A stretch of DNA of 64,000 nt, taken from positions 20,829 through 84,828 of the forward strand of contig JAFAAN010000084.1 in NCBI GenBank assembly GCA_023426545.1, written 5' to 3'. This document shows positions 1-6,614 of the stretch, one piece after another. The stretch comes from Pseudomonadota bacterium (GTDB lineage: Bacteria > Myxococcota > Myxococcia > Myxococcales > Myxococcaceae). Each line of letters begins with the position of its first letter. Position 1 is the stretch's first letter. The translations under genes and the position numbers were made by a program. The notes beneath the pieces are model-generated. The model saw only the letters and a list, made by a program, of their open reading frames with translations, ran no database searches and was not told the origin of the DNA.

Positions 1-510
1 GTGGTGCCAGTGGGGCGCTCAGCGGCGGTGCTCGGCGGCGGTCCTGGGGCTGCCATCATCCTCCAGCGGGCGAACACAGCGACGCAGGGGGGAGCACCGC
101 GTGAGGGACCTGGACAGTGGGCACCGGCGAATGAGTCCATGTCACCGAGGGCGCGGAGATACCAGGAACAGATAACGGGGCATTCCGCCGATGAAGCGTA
201 TTGGGTCGGCGGTACGAGCATGCAGGCAGGAGGCGTGAAGTTCGATGGGTTCAAGGATGGCGTGTTGCTGGAGGCAAAGGGGCCAGGGTATGCCCAGTTC
301 TTCGATGGACTGGCGCCTCATGAATGGTTCCGGTACTCCGGGGGACAGGGGCTGATTGAGCAGGCGAGGCGGCAGACCGAGAAGGTTCGTGGCATGGGAT
401 TCCCGATTGAGTGGCATGTGGCCGAAGCGAAAGCGGCTCGCGCGTTCCGGAGGCTCTTGGATGGCGCGGGTATCAAGGGCATAGAAATTCTCCACACCCC
501 GGCGCATTGA
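1..510 (+). CDS. Tox-REase-5 domain toxin, C-terminal part
   Basis: The reading frame is open from the first base, so this is probably the 3' end of a longer polymorphic toxin. The last ~120 residues match the restriction-endonuclease-fold toxin 5 (Tox-REase-5) pattern: a KFDGF segment followed by GVLLEAKG puts D82, E91 and K93 in the D...ExK arrangement of PD-(D/E)XK nucleases. The predicted role is DNA or RNA cleavage in competitor cells. The first ~45 residues are low-complexity linker. A gene for an Imm52-type protein follows after 12 bases, and this pairing is known for Tox-REase-5. The delivery domain (T6SS, Rhs or other) lies outside the window, so the export route is unknown. Family assignment is by motif recognition. 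Confidence 0.8.
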   Translation: MVPVGRSAAVLGGGPGAAIILQRANTATQGGAPREGPGQWAPANESMSPRARRYQEQITGHSADEAYWVGGTSMQAGGVKFDGFKDGVLLEAKGPGYAQFFDGLAPHEWFRYSGGQGLIEQARRQTEKVRGMGFPIEWHVAEAKAARAFRRLLDGAGIKGIEILHTPAH

Positions 511-522
511 GGAGGGAAAACC

Positions 523-1287
523 GTGGCATCAACGCCGGAGTCCGATCACGAACCCGAGACCTACTACGCTGGTGCCTACTGGGGGCCGCGGAGGGAGTCG
601 GCCGAAGACTGTGGCCTGCGCACGGCGACCCTGCTCAACCTCCTGGCAGAGTCAGACCCGGAGCTTGCCCACTGGTACAAGCCCACCAGGTCGCGCAAGG
701 ACGCGCGGAAGCATCCCCTCATGCCACCGGACTCGCGTGTTCTTGCCGAACAGTTCAGGCGAGGCGTCAACCGCGAAGGTGATGGCCCCGTCATCGAGCA
801 ACTGGGGTTTAGCTTCTGGTTTGGTAACGGTGGGACGGTTAGGGAGGGTGTGGATCTGCGCCTCATCTGTGGGGACTACAGCGGCGCCAACCCCAACTCT
901 TGTGTGATGTCCCTACCCGGGCAGGGGCAGAATGCGGAACGGATGGTCTCGGCGTCCGTGTTGACGCAGGTCGTTCGCAGCATGGCGTCTGCTTGGGATG
1001 CGGAGTGGGCGCTTGCCACGTCATGGGCGCATCGCGAGATGCACGTGGAAGATGGCGAGGTAGGGACATTCGTCGGTTGGGTCACCTATTTGTCCTTCAG
1101 GCGCGGCAGGGTGCCACCGCTGCCAGCTCCGGTGCGCATCGAGCCCGTGGAGGACAAGGGGACCCTCATCATCCTCACGCCGGAGCGCTTCACGGCCAGC
1201 AATCCGGAGCATGTGGCGTTGGCCGCGCGCGTGCGGGAGCTGCTGGACAGAGCGGGGCTGCTGAAGCCGCTGCTGCCTCAACCGTGA
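523..1287 (+). CDS. Imm52 family immunity protein
   Basis: A 254-residue protein starting at GTG, with GGAGGG eight bases upstream. The N-terminal YYAGAYWGPRRES segment and the later GFSFWFGNGG block fit the Imm52 family, whose members neutralise Tox-REase-5 nucleases. There is no signal peptide or membrane segment, so it should act in the cytoplasm by binding the toxin encoded directly upstream. The two genes are 12 bases apart and must be co-transcribed, as expected for a toxin-immunity pair. Family membership is inferred from pattern memory plus the neighbour. Confidence 0.8.
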   Translation: MASTPESDHEPETYYAGAYWGPRRESAEDCGLRTATLLNLLAESDPELAHWYKPTRSRKDARKHPLMPPDSRVLAEQFRRGVNREGDGPVIEQLGFSFWFGNGGTVREGVDLRLICGDYSGANPNSCVMSLPGQGQNAERMVSASVLTQVVRSMASAWDAEWALATSWAHREMHVEDGEVGTFVGWVTYLSFRRGRVPPLPAPVRIEPVEDKGTLIILTPERFTASNPEHVALAARVRELLDRAGLLKPLLPQP

Positions 1288-1499
1288 GGCCGCTGGGCTC
1301 TCGTTCGCATGCAACCTTTCACGCCATTTCACTGATTGGACTGTTACGCCAACTTTGGCATGTGGCACCGAGGACAAACTCAATCCGGGATTCGGTGGCC
1401 GAAGAAGGCGGGGGAGGGAATTTCACCGAGGAGCTCCCCTCTTTCCGCTCATCCTTCCTCGCCACCTACACACGGATAGGGACACGACCCGGGTGGAGG

Positions 1500-1884
1500 C
1501 GTCACCGGTCGCGCCGGGCGCCTGGTCCGGAGACCCCGAGGTGGGAGGCTGGCTCTCCCGCACGCCGTTCGTCGCACTGGCGTCGTGGGACGCGCAAGGG
1601 GACGCGGGTCGTCGTGCCGGACCGGCCCGGTAATCGCCGCACGGACACGTTCCACAAAGTCCTCGAACAGCCGCGTGTGGCCCTGCTGGCGCTGATTCCC
1701 GGCGCTGTGGGACGGCGCGCGGCACGTCCCCGCGGCCCGCTTGCTGAAAATGGCGGATGTGTTCATCGACCACGTTCGACGAAGCCCCCAGCGTGGCGCC
1801 GCAGCGGCGGCCCTGCGGGCACTCGTCTCCAAGCGCGTCATGAGCTGGGCGCTGAAGCGCGACTACAAGAAGAACCTGTACTGA
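1500..1884 (+). pseudogene. Decayed pyridoxamine 5'-phosphate oxidase-family (PPOX) gene
   Basis: Recognisable pieces of an FMN-binding PPOX-fold protein lie in three different frames. They are WLSRTPFVALASWDAQGD (about 1540-1600), VPDRPGNRRTDTF followed by a LEQPRVALLALIPG block (about 1610-1705), and a tail from MADVFIDHVRR to DYKKNLY ending at 1884. The order matches the family from N to C terminus, but the middle is missing, so at least two frameshifts and a deletion have occurred. The gene cannot make an active enzyme. The remaining bases between the Imm52 gene and the phosphoribosyltransferase gene (1288-1499 and 1885-1957) show nothing I can support. Confidence 0.7.
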
Positions 1885-1957
1885 TGACGCTGCACGCGGG
1901 ACCGGGCGGCCTCTGCCTCCCGTGTGTCGGAGGCGGACGCGCGCATGTCACCGTCGC

Positions 1958-3304
1958 TCACGGCGTCGCGGACCACAGCTCCACTTCACGCTCCCGAACC
2001 CGCGCCAGCTCGCGCCCCAGTGTCACGGGGTAGGGCGGACGCGCGGGGGGCAGGGCGCGAACCTCGGGCGGCAGTCGAGCTATCTCGCGCCGGGCGTGCT
2101 CGCGAATCTCCGTGAGCGTGGGGGATGCGCCGGGCAGCCGCCGCCCCGCACGCATCACGGGGCGGAGCAGCGGCCTTCCGGGCACCACCTCGTCCCTGCT
2201 CGCGAGCACATCGCCGCGCGCCACGCCGTCCGCTTCCTGCCGGTAGACCTGCTTCGCGCCCGGGAGCAGCAGCTTTCCCGACGACAGTTTCACGCGCGGC
2301 CGTCCCGCGTAGGCCACCAGCTTGTAGGCCATGTCCAGTGCGGGGGCGTCCGACGACACCCCCATCGCCGTGCCCACGCCGAAGCTGTCGATGGGCGCGC
2401 CTTGTTCCACCAGCCGCGCCACCGCGAGTTCGTCGAGTCCGCCGCTCGCGTACACCCTCACCCGCTGAAGCCCCGCTTCATCGAGCAGCTCCCGCGCCGC
2501 CTTCGACAGCGCGAGCAGGTCCCCCGAGTCCAGCCGGACGGAGCTCACGTGGAACTCCTCGCCCAGCTCGCGCGCCAGCCGGATGACGTGTTGCACGCCG
2601 CGCAGGGTGTCGTAGGTGTCCACCAGCAGCGTCGCGTTCGGGTAGACGCGCGCGAAGGCCCGGAAGGCCGCCAGCTCGTCGTCGTGCGCCTGCACGTAGC
2701 TGTGCGCCATGGTGCCCGCGAGCGGAATCCCATACCGCTTCCCCGCGAGCACATTGGACGTCGAGCCCACGCCCGCGATGTACGCGGCGCGGGCCGCCTT
2801 CATGCCCGCGTCCGTTCCGTGGTGGCGTCGTAGGCCGAACTCCATGACGTCGCGCCCCGCGGCGGCCGTCACCACGCGCGTGGCCTTCGAGGCCACCGTC
2901 GTCTGGTAGTGCACCTGGTTGAGCAGGTACGTTTCCACCAGTTGTGCCTCCGGCAGGGGCGCGCGGACCTCCAGCAGCGGCTCCTGGGCGAACACCGGCG
3001 TGCCCTCCGGAAGGGCGTCCACGTCACCGCTGAAGCGGAAGCGTTCGAGCCACCCGAGCAGCCGGTCCGAGAAGCGGCCCTGGGCCGCCAGCCAGTCCAG
3101 GGCCGCAGCGCCGAAGCGCAGGTGCTCCAGGTAGCTCAGGGCATCATCGAGTCCCGCCGCCAGCAGGTAGTTGCGCCGCGCGGGCAGCTTGCGCGCGAAG
3201 AGGCTGAAGACGGCCTCGTCCCACATGCCTTCATCGAGGTAGGCCTCCGTCATCGTCAGTTGGTAGAGGTCCGTCAGCAGCGCGGTGTCTTCCGGACGGT
3301 TCAT
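1958..3304 (-). CDS. pncB: Nicotinate phosphoribosyltransferase
   Basis: A 448-residue enzyme of NAD salvage that converts nicotinate and PRPP (with ATP) to nicotinate mononucleotide. The opening LLTDLYQLTMTEAY, the FSLFARKLP segment, EFGLRRHHG with its catalytic His region, the GTMAHSYVQAHDDE block and RLDSGDLLALSK are diagnostic of NAPRTase. The length is close to bacterial enzymes (400-490). I chose the ATG at 3304 because GGAG stands eight bases upstream and the family starts with this leader; an in-frame ATG 42 bases earlier only adds a non-conserved stretch. It is transcribed away from the D-2-hydroxyacid dehydrogenase gene across a 224-base spacer that must carry both promoters. Confidence 0.93.
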   Translation of the reverse strand: MNRPEDTALLTDLYQLTMTEAYLDEGMWDEAVFSLFARKLPARRNYLLAAGLDDALSYLEHLRFGAAALDWLAAQGRFSDRLLGWLERFRFSGDVDALPEGTPVFAQEPLLEVRAPLPEAQLVETYLLNQVHYQTTVASKATRVVTAAAGRDVMEFGLRRHHGTDAGMKAARAAYIAGVGSTSNVLAGKRYGIPLAGTMAHSYVQAHDDELAAFRAFARVYPNATLLVDTYDTLRGVQHVIRLARELGEEFHVSSVRLDSGDLLALSKAARELLDEAGLQRVRVYASGGLDELAVARLVEQGAPIDSFGVGTAMGVSSDAPALDMAYKLVAYAGRPRVKLSSGKLLLPGAKQVYRQEADGVARGDVLASRDEVVPGRPLLRPVMRAGRRLPGASPTLTEIREHARREIARLPPEVRALPPARPPYPVTLGRELARVREREVELWSATP

Positions 3305-3528
3305 GTCGAGGCTCCGCTCGAAGGGGGACTGGCGCCTGGGATTCAAGCTAGGCCCTGGGCTCCACCCGCGCTTTCACGTCCCACCGAGGCTTCGCCCTCA
3401 AGCCTGCTGCCCGGCGGGCAGGCATCCGCCCTCCGCGTGGGTTTTGCCGCCCCCACTCTCGCTGCGCATCTTTGGCGCTGCTGTCGAGGTTCGGCGGCCG
3501 GGCGGGCCCATGGGGCAGAGGAGCAGGC

Positions 3529-4545
3529 ATGCGGGTGGCCGTCTTCGATACACACCGATATGACCGGGACGCGCTGGAGGCCGCCAACGCGCGCTTCGGG
3601 CACACGCTCGCCTTCTTCGAGCCGCGCCTGACGTTGCAGACAGCGCCCCTGGCGAAGGGCTTCCCGGCCGTGTGCTCCTTCGTCAACGACAAGGTGGACG
3701 CCGCCACGCTGGAGGTGCTGCACGCGGGCGGTGTGCGGCTCGTGGCGGCGCGCTCCGCGGGCTACAACCACGTGGACCTGGAGGCGGCGCGGCGGCTGGA
3801 CATCCGCGTCACGCGCGTGCCGGAGTACTCGCCGCACGCGGTGGCCGAGCACGCGGTGGCGCTGGTGCTGTCCCTCAACCGCCACATCCCCCGGGCCTCC
3901 GCGCGCGTGCGCGACTGGAACTTCTCGCTCGACGGGCTGGTGGGCTTCGACCTCGCCGGCAAGACGGTGGGGGTGGTGGGGACGGGCCGCATTGGCCGCG
4001 TGGCGGCGCGCATCTTCAAGGGCTTTGGCTGCGACGTGTGCTGCTTCGACGTGGCGCCGGACGCGGCCTTTGAGCGAGAGCTGGGCGTGCGCTACGTTTC
4101 GCTCGACGCGCTGCTCTCCGCGTCGGACGTCATCACCCTGCACGTGCCGCTCACGCCGGACACGCGGCACCTGGTGGATGCGGCGGCGCTGGCGCGGATG
4201 AAGCGAGGGGGGGTGCTCATCAACACCGGCCGCGGGGCGCTCATCGACAGCCGGGCCCTGGTCGCCGCGCTCAAGTCCGGCCACATCGGCGGCGCCGGCT
4301 TGGACGTGTACGAGGAGGAGGAGGGCGTCTTCTTCCAGGACCTCTCCGAGCAGGTGCTCCAGGACGATGTGCTGGCGCGGCTGCTCACCTTCCCGAACGT
4401 GCTCGTCACGTCGCACCAGGCCTTCCTCACCCATGAGGCGCTTGCCAACATCGCGGACACGACGCTGCGGAGCATCCAGGCCTTCGAGCGCGGCGAGCCG
4501 CTGCTGAACGAGGTTCGCGCCGAGCAGGTGCTCCGCGCGCGTTGA
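3529..4545 (+). CDS. ldhA: D-2-hydroxyacid (D-lactate) dehydrogenase
   Basis: A 338-residue NAD-dependent dehydrogenase that interconverts pyruvate and D-lactate or a similar 2-hydroxyacid. The Rossmann motif VGVVGTGRIGRVAA lies at about residue 145. The catalytic trio is in place: Arg in NTGRGALID, Glu in DVYEEEEG and His in TSHQAFLTHEAL. The early YNHVDLEAA and FNSERT-like FNDKVD blocks are those of the LdhA/2-hydroxyacid subgroup. The ATG at 3529 has GAGGAG four bases upstream, better than the in-frame start 57 bases earlier. The universal stress protein gene follows after 30 bases, so the two may be co-transcribed, perhaps under low oxygen or energy stress (inference). Substrate is by homology only. 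Confidence 0.9.
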   Translation: MRVAVFDTHRYDRDALEAANARFGHTLAFFEPRLTLQTAPLAKGFPAVCSFVNDKVDAATLEVLHAGGVRLVAARSAGYNHVDLEAARRLDIRVTRVPEYSPHAVAEHAVALVLSLNRHIPRASARVRDWNFSLDGLVGFDLAGKTVGVVGTGRIGRVAARIFKGFGCDVCCFDVAPDAAFERELGVRYVSLDALLSASDVITLHVPLTPDTRHLVDAAALARMKRGGVLINTGRGALIDSRALVAALKSGHIGGAGLDVYEEEEGVFFQDLSEQVLQDDVLARLLTFPNVLVTSHQAFLTHEALANIADTTLRSIQAFERGEPLLNEVRAEQVLRAR

Positions 4546-4575
4546 ACCCAAGCCCCACTCCAACCTGGAGCTGCC

Positions 4576-5868
4576 ATGTCCATTGTCTGCGCCACCAACT
4601 TCTCCGACTCCGCCCGGCGGGCCTCCACGCTGGCCGCGGAGCTGGCCCGCAAGGCCGGGACGACCCTGTGGCTGGTCCATGTGCTCAACCCCGACTCCGT
4701 GCGCGCCTTCGGCAAGGCCCTGCTGGGCTCCGCCGAGGCGGTGCTGAGCGACGAGGAGAAGCGCCTGGAGAAGCTGGGCGCGAAGGTGGAGCCGGTGCTG
4801 CTCACCGGCGAGCCCGCGGTGATGGTGGACGGGTTCTGCCGCGAGCAGCGCGCCTCGCTGGTGGTGGCGTCCCGGCCCGCCGACGCGTCGCCCTTCCGCG
4901 GCGAGGGCGGCACGGTGGACCGGATGGCGCAGTCGCTGACGGTGCCGCTGCTCATCGTGAAGGACCCGGAGCCCCTGGAGGCGTGGGTGCGCGGTGAGCG
5001 GCCCCTGAAGGTGATGCTCGGGGTCGACCGCTCCCTGCCCTTCGAGGCCGCGCGAGACTGGGTCCAGGCGCTGCGCAAGGGCGGCGCGGTGGACGTGGTG
5101 GGCGGGCGCGTCTACTGGCCCGACGAAGAGGCCCGCAGGTTGGGGCTCCAGCAGCCCGTGGAGTACGGGGAGGCCGAGCCGGAGCTGCGCCAGGCGCTGG
5201 AGCGGGAGAGCGTGGAGCTGATGGCGCCGCTGGCCCAGGGAGAAAAGCCCGCGCGCCTCCGGGTGGAGGCCGGCGTGGGACGTATCGCCGACCACCTGGT
5301 GGAGCTGGCCGAGCAGGAGCGGGTGGACCTGCTGGTGGTCGGTACGCACCATCGCCGCGCGCTGGGCCGGCTGTGGAGCGTGTCGCGTCATGCGCTGCGG
5401 CTGGCGCCCATGTCCGTGGCGTGCGTGCCCGCACAGGCGCTGGCCCTGGGCGCGGAGACGCCGCTGCCGGAGTACCGCGAGGTGATGGTGGCCACGGACT
5501 TCTCCGAGGCGGGCAACCGCGCGGTGGCGCACGCCTTCGCCCTGGTGGCGCAGGGGGGCACCGTGCACATGGTGCACGCCACCGAGGCGAAGCCGTCCAT
5601 GGAGGAGGAGGCGCAGCTGCGCGAGCAGCTCTCGGCGCTCGTGCCCGAGGCGGCGCGAGGCAGGAACGTGCGGCTGGAGGTCATCTCCGGCAGCAGGGAC
5701 GTGGTGGCCACGCTGACGCAGGCCGCCGAGCGGCTCGGCGTGAGCGCCATCGTCATGGGCACCCACGGGCGGTCGGGCTGGAAGCGCGCCGTGCTCGGCT
5801 CGGTGACGCAGTCCTTGCTGCTGCGCACGGACCGGCCCGTGCTGGTGGTGCGCGCGCCCGTGGGGTGA
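4576..5868 (+). CDS. Universal stress protein with three tandem Usp domains
   Basis: A 430-residue cytoplasmic protein. Three Usp folds can be traced at about 1-133, 145-285 and 296-428, each starting with a beta-strand/ASP or CATNFS, MLGVDRS and MVATDFSEAGN. Only the third carries the full nucleotide-binding signature MGTHGRSGWKRAVLGS. The second has a degraded VGTHHRRALGRLWS and the first lacks it. Most Usp proteins have one or two domains, so a triple form is uncommon. The likely role is nucleotide-dependent stress signalling, partner unknown. GGAG precedes the ATG by six bases. It sits 30 bases after the dehydrogenase gene on the same strand and ends tail-to-tail with the metallophosphatase gene. 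Confidence 0.88.
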   Translation: MSIVCATNFSDSARRASTLAAELARKAGTTLWLVHVLNPDSVRAFGKALLGSAEAVLSDEEKRLEKLGAKVEPVLLTGEPAVMVDGFCREQRASLVVASRPADASPFRGEGGTVDRMAQSLTVPLLIVKDPEPLEAWVRGERPLKVMLGVDRSLPFEAARDWVQALRKGGAVDVVGGRVYWPDEEARRLGLQQPVEYGEAEPELRQALERESVELMAPLAQGEKPARLRVEAGVGRIADHLVELAEQERVDLLVVGTHHRRALGRLWSVSRHALRLAPMSVACVPAQALALGAETPLPEYREVMVATDFSEAGNRAVAHAFALVAQGGTVHMVHATEAKPSMEEEAQLREQLSALVPEAARGRNVRLEVISGSRDVVATLTQAAERLGVSAIVMGTHGRSGWKRAVLGSVTQSLLLRTDRPVLVVRAPVG

Positions 5869-5882
5869 GCCGCGGAGCGGGG

Positions 5883-5899
5883 CGCCTCTCTATGAGGCG
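5883..5899. terminator. Short hairpin between convergent genes
   Basis: The 6-bp arms CGCCTC and GAGGCG enclose a 5-base loop in the narrow gap between the stress-protein stop and the metallophosphatase stop, overlapping the last codons of the latter. The position suits a two-way terminator, but the stem is short and there is no T run. Confidence 0.3.
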
Positions 5900-6555
5900 T
5901 CCACGTCCACGTAGGCGCGCTTCGCCAGCACGGACACGAGGCGGCCCTCCGGCATCACGAAGGCGGAGAGCTTGCCGCCGTACACGCAGCCGGAGTCCAG
6001 CCCCACCGCGTGGGGATGCCGCTGGATGCCGCGCATGGCGTCATGGCCGAAGATGACCAGCTCCGGCCCCGGCCACAGGCTGGCCCAGGGCGCCCCCGCG
6101 TCCACCCGCTTCGACGGCGTCCCATCCGGGAGGATGCTGCGCAGGTTGAGCAGCTCGTCCTCCTTCTGTGCTTCCAGCGGGACACCCGGCACCAGGCCGC
6201 CGTGTACGGCGACCACGTTCAGCTCGGGAAAGCGGCGGTACAGCGGCTGGGCCTCCATCCACGCCCAGTCCTCGGGCGTCAGGGTGTCCAGCACCAGCTG
6301 ATGCTCGGGCTTCAGCTTCTTGCCGCGCGGCGCGCGGCCGGCATGCCAGCGCAATACGTGGGCATCATGGTTGCCCCTCACCGCGAGGAAGCCCTTCTCC
6401 CGCGCGCGGCGCACCACGCCCGCGGAGTCCGGGCCCTTCGCCACCAGGTCCCCGACCAGCACCACGCGCTCACCGGGCTGCCAGCCGCACTGGGCCAGCA
6501 GCGCGTCCAGTTCCTCCGAGCACCCGTGCACGTCTCCAATGAAGAGCGTTCGCAT
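5890..6555 (-). CDS. Calcineurin-like metallophosphatase (PrpA/ApaH type)
   Basis: A 221-residue cytoplasmic phosphatase. All five metal-site blocks of the calcineurin-like superfamily are present in order: GDVHGC (residue 7 on), GDLVAKGPDS, GNHDAH, a VHGGLVPG segment and FGHDAMRG. The closing LDSGCVYGGKLSAF is typical of the bacterial Ser/Thr phosphatase and diadenosine tetraphosphatase-like branch, so it may remove phosphate from Ser/Thr-phosphorylated proteins or hydrolyse Ap4A. The next gene on the same strand encodes a Ser/Thr kinase, which is suggestive. The ATG at 6555 is preceded directly by a strong GGGAGG run. Exact substrate is not deducible. Confidence 0.88.
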   Translation of the reverse strand: MRTLFIGDVHGCSEELDALLAQCGWQPGERVVLVGDLVAKGPDSAGVVRRAREKGFLAVRGNHDAHVLRWHAGRAPRGKKLKPEHQLVLDTLTPEDWAWMEAQPLYRRFPELNVVAVHGGLVPGVPLEAQKEDELLNLRSILPDGTPSKRVDAGAPWASLWPGPELVIFGHDAMRGIQRHPHAVGLDSGCVYGGKLSAFVMPEGRLVSVLAKRAYVDVDAS

Positions 6556-6614
6556 CCCCCCTCCCTTAATGCGCTTTGCCCGCGTCCGGAAACCCTCAGT
6601 CGGGCGAAGCGCGC

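Noticed and set aside
3343..5766. 807-codon minus-strand open frame
   Set aside because: Opposite the dehydrogenase and stress-protein genes. It is His/Arg/Gln-rich, has no motifs and reflects high-GC codon bias.
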